From NCBI RefSeq assembly GCF_001424585.1, contig NZ_LMPJ01000009.1, positions 83,443 through 147,442 on the forward strand: a stretch of DNA of 64,000 nt. The letters run 5' to 3'. This stretch comes from Chryseobacterium sp. Leaf180 (GTDB taxonomy: Bacteria; Bacteroidota; Bacteroidia; Flavobacteriales; Weeksellaceae). A model generated the notes under the pieces. It was not told the DNA's origin, ran no database searches, and was given only the letters and a program-made list of their open reading frames with translations. Numbering within the stretch: the stretch's first letter is position 1; the number at the start of each line of letters is the position of its first letter. This document shows positions 8,499 through 17,998 of the stretch, piece after piece. Position numbers and translations under genes: made by a program.

Positions 8499-9791
8499 AT
8501 GAATTCCTTTATAGAAGAACTAAAATGGCGCGGACTTTTTGCCGACATGATGCCCGGAACTGATGCACAACTCGATAAAGAGATGACGACTGCTTATATC
8601 GGCTTCGATCCTACCGCAGATTCTCTTCACATCGGAAGTCTTATTCAGATCAAAATTCTTGCGCATTTTCAGCTTCACGGCCACAAGCCTATCGCGCTTG
8701 TCGGTGGCGCTACAGGAATGATTGGTGATCCTTCAGGGAAATCTTCCGAGAGAAATCTTCTGGATGAGCAGACGCTGAATCATTATGTGGACTGTCTTCA
8801 AAACCAGCTTTCAAGATTTTTAAATTTTGAAGGAAACGGAGAGAATAAAGCAGAACTTGTCAACAATTATGACTGGATGAAGAAAATTTCTTTCCTAGAT
8901 TTTGCTAAAAATGTCGGAAAAAATATCACCGTCAATTATATGATGGCCAAAGATTCTGTGAAAAAACGTCTTACCGGAGATTCTGGTTTTGACGGAATGA
9001 GTTTTACGGAATTTACATATCAGCTGATTCAGGGTTACGATTTTCTTCATCTGTATCAAAACAATGGCGTGAAACTTCAGATGGGCGGCTCAGACCAATG
9101 GGGAAATATCACGACGGGTACTGAACTGATTCGCAGAAAAGCACAAGGCGAAGCTTTTGCACTTACCGTTCCTTTGATTACAAAAGCAGACGGCTCTAAG
9201 TTTGGCAAATCGGAAAGCGGAGAAAATTACTGGCTTGATAAGAAGAAAACTTCTCCCTATAAATTCTATCAATTCTGGTTAAATGCTACCGACGCCGACG
9301 CAGAGCGCTTTATTAAATTTTATACATTTTTATCTAAAGAAGACATCGATTCTCTTATCGCCGAGCACAAAACTGCCGAGCACGAACGAAAACTTCAGAA
9401 AAAATTAGCTGAGGAAGTGACGGTTTGGGTTCACGGCCGTGAAGAATATGAAAAAGCGGTAAAAGCCTCTGAAATTCTTTTCGGAAAATCAACGGCTGAA
9501 GATCTTGTAGGCATCGATGAGGATATTTTCCTGGAAATTTTTGACGGCGTCCCGCAAAAGGAAATGCCTAAAGAAGAGATTTTAGGTAAAAATATTTCAG
9601 ACCTATTGGCAGAAACCGGGTTTTTAAAATCTAAAAGCGAAGCAGCGCGCGAACTTAAAGGCAACGCAATATCTGTTAACAAAGAGAAAATAAATGACAC
9701 TTTTTCTCCGGAAGAAAATCATTTCATCAACGGGAAATATCTGCTTCTTCAAAAAGGAAAAAAGAACTATTTTATTTTGAAAGCTATTTAA
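8499..9791 (+). CDS. tyrS: Tyrosine--tRNA ligase
   Basis: Class I aminoacyl-tRNA synthetase charging tRNA-Tyr; 430 residues, normal for the bacterial TyrRS family. The ATP-binding signature HIGS is at residues 44-47 and the KMSKS-equivalent loop is KFGKS at 234-238. The tyrosine-pocket stretch [10 protein letters not shown] and [10 protein letters not shown] are present. The C-terminal S4-like RNA-binding domain covers about residues 360-430 ([17 protein letters not shown]). Transcribed alone, ending at a strong terminator. Confidence 0.98.
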   Translation: MNSFIEELKWRGLFADMMPGTDAQLDKEMTTAYIGFDPTADSLHIGSLIQIKILAHFQLHGHKPIALVGGATGMIGDPSGKSSERNLLDEQTLNHYVDCLQNQLSRFLNFEGNGENKAELVNNYDWMKKISFLDFAKNVGKNITVNYMMAKDSVKKRLTGDSGFDGMSFTEFTYQLIQGYDFLHLYQNNGVKLQMGGSDQWGNITTGTELIRRKAQGEAFALTVPLITKADGSKFGKSESGENYWLDKKKTSPYKFYQFWLNATDADAERFIKFYTFLSKEDIDSLIAEHKTAEHERKLQKKLAEEVTVWVHGREEYEKAVKASEILFGKSTAEDLVGIDEDIFLEIFDGVPQKEMPKEEILGKNISDLLAETGFLKSKSEAARELKGNAISVNKEKINDTFSPEENHFINGKYLLLQKGKKNYFILKAI

Positions 9792-9810
9792 AATAAATTT
9801 CAGCACATAA

Positions 9811-9843
9811 AAAAAACCGCTCTTAGAAGCGGTTTTTTTTTAT
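9811..9843. terminator. Intrinsic terminator after tyrS
   Basis: AAACCGCTTCT-type stem (ACCGCT / AGCGGT extended by A and T runs) with a long T tract. The A-rich left arm makes it usable also for the convergent lipoprotein gene. Confidence 0.85.
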
Positions 9844-9859
9844 TTATAATGTTTAAGAT

Positions 9860-10297
9860 TTACAAATCTAAAAAGCTGAAATCCAATGAAATACTTTTCA
9901 CTCCGGCACCTTTTACAGTTTCTGTACGTGCAGCCTCTCCGTCTACATAGATTGTAGCTGTAAGTTCAGAATTAGCATTTAAAAGCATTGCGTTCACATC
10001 AAGATTAAGCTGAGACTGGCTTTCATTTACGAAAAATTCAGCACTTGACCATGTAGAACCTGTTGGATCAAAGATCGTATTCTGTACCGTTCCTACCTGT
10101 GTAACCACAGTTTTGAAGACACTTATATTCGTTGCAGGTGTTCCCTGCGTGATTTTAGCTTCAAACCTTACCAGTCGGTCTTTAAACTCATCTTCTCTCT
10201 CTTCTTTACATGATGTAACCACGGCCAAAACCGAGAAAAACAATACCAATACTAACGAAAGTCTGCGTAGATTGTTTGATTTGTAAAATTTCTTCAT
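9860..10297 (-). CDS. Hypothetical lipoprotein
   Basis: 145-residue protein not recognised beyond its export signal. Residues 1-30 form a positively charged then hydrophobic signal with lipobox VTSCK, so a lipoprotein is predicted; the charged residues after the Cys (KEEREDEFKDR) are compatible with outer-membrane and possibly surface sorting in Bacteroidota (inference). The remainder is predicted beta-rich with no catalytic motif visible. It sits alone between tyrS and an esterase gene, in convergent and divergent orientation respectively. Confidence 0.75.
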   Translation of the reverse strand: MKKFYKSNNLRRLSLVLVLFFSVLAVVTSCKEEREDEFKDRLVRFEAKITQGTPATNISVFKTVVTQVGTVQNTIFDPTGSTWSSAEFFVNESQSQLNLDVNAMLLNANSELTATIYVDGEAARTETVKGAGVKSISLDFSFLDL

Positions 10298-10457
10298 TTT
10301 TCCAAATAGATTTTTAATGATCCAAATATAAGTTTTTTATCAATATAAAAACAGCTTTTATAAAAATAATCGAACGAAGATTTGGTTCTTCTGTCAAATT
10401 GTCAATAATCTGAAAACGGCAAAACTTTAGTAGGAACTTCAGTCAATTAGTTATCAT

Positions 10458-11096
10458 ATGAATTTAGATTACATCGTACGCGAACCCGAACATATCACAC
10501 CTCAGACGAATATTTTATTTATGCTTCACGGCTATGGCAGCAATGAGCAGGATCTTTTTGCATTTCGCGAAGATTTGCCAAAAGACTGGATTCTCGTGAG
10601 CTTTCGAGCACCGTACAAAACCCAGTTTGAAGGATTTTCCTGGTATGATATTGATTTCACTGATGCTGAGAAATTTGTAAATGTTGATCAGGCCAAAGAA
10701 TCGCTGAAAGATTTAATGGAAAACATCATGGCAATCATCAACCGTTATGGGATTACTGACGGCAAAACGCATCTCGCCGGTTTCAGCCAAGGCGGAATAT
10801 TGTGCTACAGCCTTGCTTTACAGTATCCTGAACTTTTCAATAAGGTTGCGTGTTTAAGCTCTTATCCGGAAGAAAAACTTCTGACAAATATTGTTAAAGA
10901 GAAAAAGAAACTGGAGAATCTGCGCTTTTTTGTTTCTCACGGTTCTGATGATGCAGTTATTCCTATCGACTGGGGGAAAAAAGCCGCTGAACTTTTATAT
11001 GATTTAAGCTGCTATTTTACTTTTAGAGAATACATGAGCGGCCACGGCGTCAATCAAAAAAACTACAAAGATCTGATGGAGTTTTTCAATAAATAG
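10458..11096 (+). CDS. Alpha/beta hydrolase, phospholipase/carboxylesterase family
   Basis: 212-residue serine esterase of the YpfH/EstB-type carboxylesterase family. LHGYGSNEQDL near residue 23 supplies the oxyanion-hole region. The nucleophile is S110 in GFSQGG, the acid is D164 or D165 in HGSDDAVIP, and the histidine is H196 in SGHGVN, so the catalytic triad is complete. No signal peptide, so cytoplasmic. Substrates are probably short-chain esters or lysophospholipids (family knowledge). No operon partner. Confidence 0.9.
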   Translation: MNLDYIVREPEHITPQTNILFMLHGYGSNEQDLFAFREDLPKDWILVSFRAPYKTQFEGFSWYDIDFTDAEKFVNVDQAKESLKDLMENIMAIINRYGITDGKTHLAGFSQGGILCYSLALQYPELFNKVACLSSYPEEKLLTNIVKEKKKLENLRFFVSHGSDDAVIPIDWGKKAAELLYDLSCYFTFREYMSGHGVNQKNYKDLMEFFNK

Positions 11097-11160
11097 ACCT
11101 CCTATAAATTAAAATAAATTTTTAGTCTACTAAAATTATAGACTTAACGAAAAATTAATC

Positions 11161-11168
11161 TATATTTG
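11161..11168 (+). promoter_or_regulatory. Candidate -7 box for the leader ORF / NIL gene
   Basis: TATATTTG matches the Bacteroidota TAnnTTTG consensus and lies 20 nt before the leader-ORF ATG. No clear TTG -33 element lies at the expected distance, so the call rests on the -7 box. Confidence 0.45.
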
Positions 11169-11188
11169 CAGCGTAATAAGTTTTGGAA

Positions 11189-11278
11189 ATGAAGACAGTA
11201 CAATCAGTATACAACAAATGTAATAGACACATCACGAATATGATGCGATGCGGCGTGCCTTTGTATACAGATTTTTGA
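11189..11278 (+). CDS. Putative 29-residue leader peptide
   Basis: ATG 11189 to TGA 11276-11278 encodes 29 residues, including NKCNRHITNMMRCGVPLY: two Cys and an adjacent Met-Met pair in the second half. It begins about 20 nt after a TAnnTTTG box and stops 25 nt before an intrinsic terminator (11304-11333), which in turn precedes the NIL-domain gene. This is the layout of a transcription attenuator controlled by leader translation. GTATACAA at 11207-11214 and TTGTATAC at 11261-11268 form an inverted repeat within the ORF that could build a competing hairpin. The peptide itself is probably not functional. The reading as a regulator is inference. Confidence 0.5.
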   Translation: MKTVQSVYNKCNRHITNMMRCGVPLYTDF

Positions 11279-11303
11279 GGATGAACCCAATTTTTAATAC
11301 TCT

Positions 11304-11333
11304 AAAGGCTTTACGTTTCGTAAGGCCTTTTTT
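11304..11333 (+). terminator. Candidate attenuator terminator upstream of the NIL gene
   Basis: Stem GGCTTTACG / CGTAAGGCC with loop TTT, extended by AAA/TTT, then a T6 run. It lies between a 29-codon ORF and the NIL gene start at 11359, so it would stop transcription before the gene unless antiterminated. Confidence 0.7.
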
Positions 11334-11358
11334 AATTTTAATCTTAAATGAAAAGGTA

Positions 11359-11649
11359 ATGAAAACAACCACAGATTTTTCTGCAGAAGCGGAAACTGAA
11401 AAGCAGATGCTTTTCCCGATGTATGAGGTAGAACTAAATGAAGATTTTGCCCTTGAACAGATTTTGAATAAGATTCAAAATGTTTTTGGTGTCAATTATC
11501 TTTTGGTGAAGGCAGACATTTCGTACAGGGAAAATCAGAATTTCGGTTCGTTTCTGATTCATTTAAAAGGCGAAAAGGCTGATAATCTTGAGGTAATTTA
11601 TTATTTAAACCAAAACAGAATTACCAATACCTTCCGAGGTTTTGCATGA
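11359..11649 (+). CDS. Stand-alone NIL-domain protein
   Basis: About 96 residues resembling the NIL domain, the small ligand-sensing domain at the C-terminus of the methionine ABC-transporter ATPase MetN and of some ferredoxins. Matching features are ALEQILNKIQNVFGVNY, then ISYRENQNFGSFLIHLKG, and VIYYLNQNRI, the beta-alpha-beta pattern with the conserved G-S-hydrophobic core. The start is placed at MKTTTDF (11359); upstream in-frame ATGs at 11248 and 11281 would run through the attenuator hairpin and are unlikely. It has no transporter neighbour. A sulfur-amino-acid link is inference from the domain and the leader. Confidence 0.7.
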   Translation: MKTTTDFSAEAETEKQMLFPMYEVELNEDFALEQILNKIQNVFGVNYLLVKADISYRENQNFGSFLIHLKGEKADNLEVIYYLNQNRITNTFRGFA

Positions 11650-11674
11650 TATTTAATCTTAAAAACAGTATAAG

Positions 11675-11713
11675 CAAAAAGCACCGGAGAAATTCTCCGG
11701 TGCTTTTTTTATC
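11675..11713. terminator. Bidirectional intrinsic terminator
   Basis: Perfect stem GCACCGGAGAA / TTCTCCGGTGC flanked by A and T runs, between the convergent NIL gene and the first T9SS type B gene. Confidence 0.9.
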
Positions 11714-11729
11714 AGAAATAATGTGATAA

Positions 11730-14072
11730 TTATTCTCTGTTTTTCAACATAATCCAACCCGAATAATTCATCTGGGTTTTCGATCTGTCATATTCAAAAT
11801 TGAATTTGTACCAATACGTTGCGGTAGAAAGTTTTTTACCACCAATGGTTCCATTCCAGATCGGTTTTTCTTTGCTGAATCTAAATAATTCTACACCGTA
11901 ACGGTCGTAGATAGAACCTGTAAAGTTTTTGAATTTAACCAAACCTGTAAGATCAAGGACATCATTCACACCATCTTGGTTTGGCGTAATAATATTATTA
12001 ATCTGGAAGGTAAACACTTCTAAACTCCCAGCACAGCTTGTTCCTACAACACGTACATTTACTTTATATGTTGTGTTGTCATTAAGGTTTGTGAAAATAT
12101 TCGAAGTTTGCCATGCGCCACCTTCCAAAGAATATTCTAATGTTCCCAGAACATTATTTTTCGGTGGATTGTAAGCAGTTACGGTTAAAGTTTTATTGGC
12201 GTAATTGGTTGCTGTAATAAATGGTGATGCAGCAGCGACAACTTTTGCTGAAAACGTTTTAGAACAGATTCCGTTGTTGATTGTCACTGAATAAGTTCCC
12301 AATTCGTTTACAGTAATCGTTCTGGTTGTTGCGCCTGTGCTCCAAAGATACGTGTAACCGCTTCCTGCACCGGCATCCAAAGTTACATTATCACCGATAC
12401 AAACTTCTACATCAGCTAACGTTGTTACAGGCTGAGGAACCACTTCTACGGTCACGCTTGCAGGAATTAAAGATTTACATCCCAGCGCTCCAATCGCATA
12501 TACAGTAAAAGTCGTGGTCTGAAATAAAGTTACGGTTTGCGTATTTCCCGTTCCTGAAAAATTACTCCATTCGTAAGTTACACCATTCGCAGCAGTCAAT
12601 GTAACCGATTCGCCCTGACATATTCTCACTTTATTTACAGTTAATCCTGCAACCGGAGCCGCTTCTCTTTTTAAAGTAAGTTTTACAAGTTTACTACAGA
12701 ATCCACCGTTTGATACTACGACGTGCAAAATCTGATTATTGGTTCCGTTGTAGTTTGCCGGATTTGTAATAAAATTATTATTCTGAGCAACAGCATCTGC
12801 CTGATTTACATAAAATTTGAAAACTGCAGTTGGCGTAAAACTTAAAAGGGGTTGAGCCGCAACAAGATCAAAAGTGGTAATATCCGGTGTCGAACAAAGC
12901 AAAAGTGTATTGTCATGTGCCTCTGGCGTTGTTCCTCCGTTAATTTCTATAGAAGCAGAACCTGGACAAGGATTCCCCGGAACACTTACTTCAATTTTAT
13001 AAATACCCGGCTGAGTTGCTGTAATTGAATTTGTGATAGCACCAGGAACTACAACTCCATCTTTATACCATTTGTATATGAGGTTTGGCCCACTTGTAGA
13101 TGCTGTGATTACTTGTGGTACATTGTCGCACACATTAATCTCTGCCGGCAACTCTGCACCAGAAGGATCTAAAAGTTTTACACCAATGTCAAACGAACCT
13201 GCTTCCAAAAACACAGCAGAATCATAACTGTTGTCACGAGCATCTGCGATCACCATTTTTATATGGTAAGACTGGCCGGGAATAACGGTTGCTTCGGCAG
13301 TTAATGGAATTGTTCTTCCGTAATAATTAATCTGATTTGGCGGCAAAGAACCAAAAAATGCAGCATTGATCGGTCCGCAGGAAAAAAGAGGATCGGCTGG
13401 AACGATATTAGTCGCAGAAACCGGACCTGCTCCACCTGGAAGAACCGCTAAATTTGTATACGTTGAACCTGCGATGTTTGGTTTCAAAAGTAAAGCAAAC
13501 GCATCATCATAATTTGAGCAGGGAAATCCTCCGGTATATTCTTCTGAAGCAAAAATATATCTAAATTTCATCTGAGAACTTGTCGGTACGAAATCAAATT
13601 CCAATACAGCAGCATCATTCAGCGTTTGCGTAGTTCCAATAGCAGCAACCAAATCAGGGTCACTTCCACCTCCATTTATATTACCTAGAACATCTGTTTC
13701 TGCAAAATTACCTGCTCTTCTTGCAAAGCCTGTTGTTAATACGATACCTTCAGCAAAAGGAAAAGTGGATGTCGATTTATTAAAATAACCCCAAAAACGG
13801 TCAGCATTCGTAACAGGTTGATTAGGACTTACCGTAACATTTGAGATGTTCGGTGTGCCGCATGATCCGGATGTTCCCACTAAAACATCGGTCACAAGCT
13901 GTGCCATTGTATAATTGCTCGCGGGATATGGTGGAACGTTAACATCAATAAAATCTCCCGCTTTAGCTGAAAGGGACAGATTCTTTTTTGCAGGCGGCCT
14001 GTATGGCGAAGTCTGCGACAAAAATGTACCAAAAGATCCTAAAAACAGAAACAAAAGTATACTTCTCCTCAT
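11730..14072 (-). CDS. Choice-of-anchor L domain protein with T9SS type B sorting domain (copy 1)
   Basis: 780-residue secreted surface protein. A signal peptide (LFLGSFGTFLSQ) is followed by a choice-of-anchor L domain (about residues 40-300) with WGYFNKSTSTFPFAEGIVL, LEFDFVPTSSQMKFRYIFA and SEEYTGGFPC. An Ig-like segment follows, then one GESVTLTAANGVTYEW Ig/PKD-like module. The C-terminal ~85 residues (ITPNQDGVNDVLDL to YSGWIMLKNRE) are the gliding-motility-associated type B T9SS sorting domain, which routes cargo across the outer membrane. Calcium- or adhesion-related binding is plausible but unproved. First of three tandem paralogs on the same strand, each with its own spacing and terminator. 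Confidence 0.92.
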   Translation of the reverse strand: MRRSILLFLFLGSFGTFLSQTSPYRPPAKKNLSLSAKAGDFIDVNVPPYPASNYTMAQLVTDVLVGTSGSCGTPNISNVTVSPNQPVTNADRFWGYFNKSTSTFPFAEGIVLTTGFARRAGNFAETDVLGNINGGGSDPDLVAAIGTTQTLNDAAVLEFDFVPTSSQMKFRYIFASEEYTGGFPCSNYDDAFALLLKPNIAGSTYTNLAVLPGGAGPVSATNIVPADPLFSCGPINAAFFGSLPPNQINYYGRTIPLTAEATVIPGQSYHIKMVIADARDNSYDSAVFLEAGSFDIGVKLLDPSGAELPAEINVCDNVPQVITASTSGPNLIYKWYKDGVVVPGAITNSITATQPGIYKIEVSVPGNPCPGSASIEINGGTTPEAHDNTLLLCSTPDITTFDLVAAQPLLSFTPTAVFKFYVNQADAVAQNNNFITNPANYNGTNNQILHVVVSNGGFCSKLVKLTLKREAAPVAGLTVNKVRICQGESVTLTAANGVTYEWSNFSGTGNTQTVTLFQTTTFTVYAIGALGCKSLIPASVTVEVVPQPVTTLADVEVCIGDNVTLDAGAGSGYTYLWSTGATTRTITVNELGTYSVTINNGICSKTFSAKVVAAASPFITATNYANKTLTVTAYNPPKNNVLGTLEYSLEGGAWQTSNIFTNLNDNTTYKVNVRVVGTSCAGSLEVFTFQINNIITPNQDGVNDVLDLTGLVKFKNFTGSIYDRYGVELFRFSKEKPIWNGTIGGKKLSTATYWYKFNFEYDRSKTQMNYSGWIMLKNRE

Positions 14073-14140
14073 AATATTTCAATTTCAACAAATTTATAAG
14101 TTTTTTAAATATTTTGCATGTATAAATGCATTTTTTATGA

Positions 14141-14173
14141 AAAAAAATAAAGCCTACCGATCTGGCAGACTTT
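14141..14173 (-). terminator. Intrinsic terminator of the 1198-residue T9SS gene
   Basis: In the minus-strand RNA AAAGUCUGCC pairs with GGUAGGCUUU through two G-U pairs, then a run of U residues. The pairing is complete only in the minus-strand transcript, which fixes the direction. Confidence 0.75.
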
Positions 14174-14182
14174 ATTTATAAT

Positions 14183-17100
14183 CTAATTTCTATTTTTTAA
14201 TAAGATCCATCCGGAGCGGATTTCCATTTTTTTACTTGCCGGATTTTCCCACTGAATGCGGTACCAGTAAGTAGCAGTAGGAAGATTGATTCCTTTTAAA
14301 GATCCGTTCCAGGAGGTGTTATTTTTATCAGCTTTAAAGACTTCGGCGCCATACCTGTCAAATATTGATGCTGCAAAACCTTTATACTTGGTGATACCCA
14401 AAAAGTCGATCGATTCGTTGATTCCGTCACCATTTGGCGTGATGGCATTGCTTACAACAAAAGTAAAAAACTCTACAGTGTTGCTGCACTTCGCATCTTT
14501 AACTCTGATAGAGACAGTATAATTGAAATTATTTTGGGTATTATTAAAAATATTTGATGTCTGCCAGGTTTGTCCGTTATCTATTGAATACTCTATCACA
14601 CCGCCGGAAATATTTGTTGCCAAAACCGTCAATACATTATTCGCATACGTGATATTGGTAAACTGCGGTACACTCGGATTAATAAGTTGTGCAGTAAAAA
14701 CTTTCGAACACGTTCCGTTGCTGATCGTTACAGAATATGATCCCGGAAGATTTGTTGTAATCGTTTGAGTGGTCGCACCGTTACTCCACAAATAAGTATA
14801 GTTTGGTCCCGCTCCAGCATCTAATGTTCCGTTATCACCAGCGCAAACAAACACATCTGTGAGTGTCGAAACAATAGCTGGTACCACCTCAATCGTAATT
14901 GTTGCCGGTGTATTTGATACGCAACCGTTTCCGCCTAATGCGAAAACTGAATACGTCGTCGTAACAGTTGGCGAGACAACCTGCGTATTTCCAGTTCCGG
15001 GAAGACCAACCCAGTTATACGTAAATCCGCCACTTGCCGTTAAAGTAATTGACTCTCCGGCGCATATTTTTGTTTTCGTTGCTGAAACTGATGCAGTTGG
15101 AGGTCCAACGATAATTGTAATATTTGCTGATGATGTCGATGCACAACCATTGGCTCCAATCGCTGAAACGGTGTACGTTGTCGTTTGCGTCGGTGATACT
15201 GTTTGCGTATTTCCATTTCCCGGAAGATTGCTCCAGTTGTAAGAAACACCGCCGGAAGCAGTTAAAGTAACCGATTCTCCCGGACAAATCTGATTTACTG
15301 TTGATGTTAAATTTACAACAGGCGGCACTTTATCCTGAATTACTGTAACGCTTGCTGTGAAAGTACATGTTAAATTTCCGGGCTGAGTAGCGTTAGTTAC
15401 CGTTAAAGTATAATTTCCACCCGCATTGATGATCGGTGTAAGCGTATTTGCTCCTGAAACAATATTTCCTCCAGTCGTCGTCCATGCAATTGTAGAACCT
15501 GCAGGAATTGTAGACGCTGAAGCATTCAGTGTAATCTGCGGTGTTGTACAGGTAACAGTTTGCGGGGCTGCTATGCTTAAGTTAGTTGCTGCTGTCGTGT
15601 TCAACTGCAAAGTCACCACATTTCTACAGCCGCCATTAGTTACCAGAACATAAATGGTTTGATTTCCTGTGCTGCCAAATGCGGTCGGCGCTGCAATTAC
15701 GTTTCCGTTTCCGAGATTTGCATCCTGCTGATTTACATAATAAGCAAACGTCGCGGGTGAAGAAGTAATCTGCGGCTGAGCGGAAGTAAGATTATAAACG
15801 ATATTTCCTGGCTGATAACACTGCAGTAAAGTTGCGTTTTGCGTAACAATCGGCTGTGAAACCGCAATATTAATCGTCGCCGGACTTGAAGATACACAAC
15901 CGTTTGCACCAACTGCGGTTACAGAATACGTCGTGTTTGCGGTCGGGCTTACTGTCTGCGTATTTCCGTTACCCGGAAGTCCGACCCAGTTATATGTCGT
16001 TCCTCCGGTCGCTGTAAGTGTAATGGTTTCGCCGGCACAGATCAAAACTTTGGTTGCGGTAAGACCTGTGGTCGGCGGAGCGCTGTCACCCACAACTGTA
16101 ATACTTGCAGTGGAAGAACAAACTGTATTTCCTGGTTGAATGGTATTTGAAATTGTTAAAGTATAAGTTCCTGCTGCGTTTACTACCGGATTTAATGTTG
16201 TCCCTCCAGAAACAATATTCCCTCCGGTTGTCGTCCAGTTAAATGTCGAACCTGCAGGATAAACGGATGCTGATGCATTTAAAGTAATCTGACTGTTTGT
16301 ACATGTCAAAGCTACCGGGGTAGCAATTGCCGCTGTGATTTCCGAAGCTTTTAATAACTGAAGTTCTGCAACTCTTGAGCAGAAACCGTTTTTTACCAAA
16401 ACATAAACAGTCTGATTTCCCGGACTTGAAAAAGCAGTTGGTGTAGCAATTGTGGAAGCATTTCCTGCATTAGCATCAGCCTGATTTACATAATACGAAA
16501 AAGTTACGCCAGGCGTTGTACTTATATTTGTCTGAGCATTTGTTAAGTTAAAAACTGCATTTCCGGGCACGTAGCAAGCTGTAAGACTCGAATTCTGCAC
16601 TGTCGGAGAAGTTCCTCCTACAATGGTAATGCTCGCCGTTCCCGGACAGGAATTTCCTTGAATTAAAACCTGTACACTGTAAACGCCGGGCTGTGTTGCC
16701 GTGTAGCTCGCCTGGGTAGCACCAGGGATTGGACCGTTATTAAAAAACCATTGGTAAGTTGCATTAGGAATTTGAGTTGAAGCGGTAAAAGTTTGCGGCG
16801 CATTATCACAGACATTGATGGAAGAAGGCAGCGCAACACCTGCAGGACTTAACAACTGAACTCCGATATCGAAAGAGCCGGCTTCAAGAAAAACCCCGGA
16901 ATCATAAGCAGAATCGGTGTAATCCGCCAAAACCATTTTAAAATGATAGGTCTGGCCAGGAACGACCGTTGCTGTTGCCGTAAGCGGAACTGTTCTTCCC
17001 GCAAAGTTTGTCTGAATCTGAGCGGTATTATATCCGCCAAAAAATGTTGCGTTCGCAGGACCGCAAGCGAGTGGCTGACCGTTTGACTCAGTTGCAGGGT

Positions 17101-17779
17101 GAATGTTAGTCACACTTACCGGACTTCCGTTTGGTAAAACTGCCAGATTTGTATATGTTGGATCAGTAACCTTTTTTAATAATAAAGCGAAACCATCTCC
17201 TATCGTACAAGGAAAAGTTCCGTCGTATTCTTCGGAAGCAAATAAATAGCGAAAAGTAACCTGTGTAGAACTTGGCACAAAATCAAATTCAATAAAAGTA
17301 GCATCTTTTAAGTTAGAATTGGCAATTCCCAGTGCTGCAGCCAAATCTGCATCGCCTTGGATAGGAAGCGGATCACTTAGCTGTCCACCTTGGAAAACAT
17401 TTCCGGCTTTCCTAGCGTTTCCGGTAGTTAAAATAATTCCTTTCTCAAATGGAAATGCCGTGGTTCCTCTATTAAAAAAACCCCAGCTTCGGTCCTGATT
17501 GCTTGGTGGCAATGCCGGTGAAACAACCACATTTGTAACGTTGGCAGTAGAACAGGTCGATCCTCCAGCAATCAAAACATCTTTCACCAGCTGTGTGATG
17601 GTAAATGCAGATTCAGGATAATTATTTGTATTCACATCAATAAAAGCTCCGGCTTTCATCGATGCTGCAGAAGGTTTAGCAAAGGTTTTATTGCCCTCTC
17701 TATTTTGGGAATATGCAAAATTGCAGACCAAAAAGAAAAACAGCGATAAAAATGTACTTCTAATAGTAATATTTAACAT
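14183..17779 (-). CDS. Choice-of-anchor L domain protein with T9SS type B sorting domain (copy 2, expanded)
   Basis: 1198-residue secreted surface protein, the longest of three tandem paralogs. Signal peptide (SLFFFLVCNFAYSQ), choice-of-anchor L domain to about residue 330 (SWGFFNRGTTAFPFEKGIIL, IEFDFVPSSTQVTFRYLFA, SEEYDGTFPC), then a long array of Ig/PKD-like modules, and a type B T9SS sorting domain from about residue 1110 (ITPNGDGINESIDF to RSGWILLKNRN). Compared with copy 1 the middle is expanded: three copies of the GE(T/S)(I/V)TLTA.GG...YNW module and two of a longer ITLNASAS..PAGST module, about 60 and 90 residues each. Expected at the cell surface; ligand unknown. Confidence 0.93.
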   Translation of the reverse strand: MLNITIRSTFLSLFFFLVCNFAYSQNREGNKTFAKPSAASMKAGAFIDVNTNNYPESAFTITQLVKDVLIAGGSTCSTANVTNVVVSPALPPSNQDRSWGFFNRGTTAFPFEKGIILTTGNARKAGNVFQGGQLSDPLPIQGDADLAAALGIANSNLKDATFIEFDFVPSSTQVTFRYLFASEEYDGTFPCTIGDGFALLLKKVTDPTYTNLAVLPNGSPVSVTNIHPATESNGQPLACGPANATFFGGYNTAQIQTNFAGRTVPLTATATVVPGQTYHFKMVLADYTDSAYDSGVFLEAGSFDIGVQLLSPAGVALPSSINVCDNAPQTFTASTQIPNATYQWFFNNGPIPGATQASYTATQPGVYSVQVLIQGNSCPGTASITIVGGTSPTVQNSSLTACYVPGNAVFNLTNAQTNISTTPGVTFSYYVNQADANAGNASTIATPTAFSSPGNQTVYVLVKNGFCSRVAELQLLKASEITAAIATPVALTCTNSQITLNASASVYPAGSTFNWTTTGGNIVSGGTTLNPVVNAAGTYTLTISNTIQPGNTVCSSTASITVVGDSAPPTTGLTATKVLICAGETITLTATGGTTYNWVGLPGNGNTQTVSPTANTTYSVTAVGANGCVSSSPATINIAVSQPIVTQNATLLQCYQPGNIVYNLTSAQPQITSSPATFAYYVNQQDANLGNGNVIAAPTAFGSTGNQTIYVLVTNGGCRNVVTLQLNTTAATNLSIAAPQTVTCTTPQITLNASASTIPAGSTIAWTTTGGNIVSGANTLTPIINAGGNYTLTVTNATQPGNLTCTFTASVTVIQDKVPPVVNLTSTVNQICPGESVTLTASGGVSYNWSNLPGNGNTQTVSPTQTTTYTVSAIGANGCASTSSANITIIVGPPTASVSATKTKICAGESITLTASGGFTYNWVGLPGTGNTQVVSPTVTTTYSVFALGGNGCVSNTPATITIEVVPAIVSTLTDVFVCAGDNGTLDAGAGPNYTYLWSNGATTQTITTNLPGSYSVTISNGTCSKVFTAQLINPSVPQFTNITYANNVLTVLATNISGGVIEYSIDNGQTWQTSNIFNNTQNNFNYTVSIRVKDAKCSNTVEFFTFVVSNAITPNGDGINESIDFLGITKYKGFAASIFDRYGAEVFKADKNNTSWNGSLKGINLPTATYWYRIQWENPASKKMEIRSGWILLKNRN
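14885..15289 (-). repeat. Tandem Ig-like module repeat within the expanded T9SS protein
   Basis: Two adjacent ~180-bp modules (15108-15289 and 14885-15067) encode near-identical Ig-like units starting ICPGESVTLTASGG and ICAGESITLTASGG, with shared GNGNTQ/GTGNTQ and TTTY cores. A third copy lies separately at about 15860-16050. They are coding repeats that could recombine and change module number. Confidence 0.8.
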
Positions 17780-17944
17780 TTAAACTATTTTTAACAAAAA
17801 TACTATTTTTTTTAATTGATTTTGATGGAATGATCTTTATTAAAAAGCATAACTATACAATCTTTCAATAAATACCAATATAAAAATTATATACGAATAA
17901 AAAGCTACATAAGATGACTTCAAATCAATTAATACCAACATGAC

Positions 17945-17977
17945 ATAAAAAAAGGATCTACTTTTCAGTAAATCCTC
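17945..17977 (-). terminator. Intrinsic terminator of the 878-residue T9SS gene
   Basis: Minus-strand RNA AGGAUUUACU pairs over 10 bp (one G-U) with AGUAGAUCCU, followed by seven U residues. Confidence 0.85.
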
Positions 17978-17998
17978 ATATTAATTATTTAAAAAAAA

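Noticed and set aside
11248..11358. N-terminal extension of the NIL gene from an upstream in-frame ATG
   Set aside because: It would run through the leader and terminator hairpin; the NIL domain begins after MKTTTDF, so the start at 11359 is preferred.
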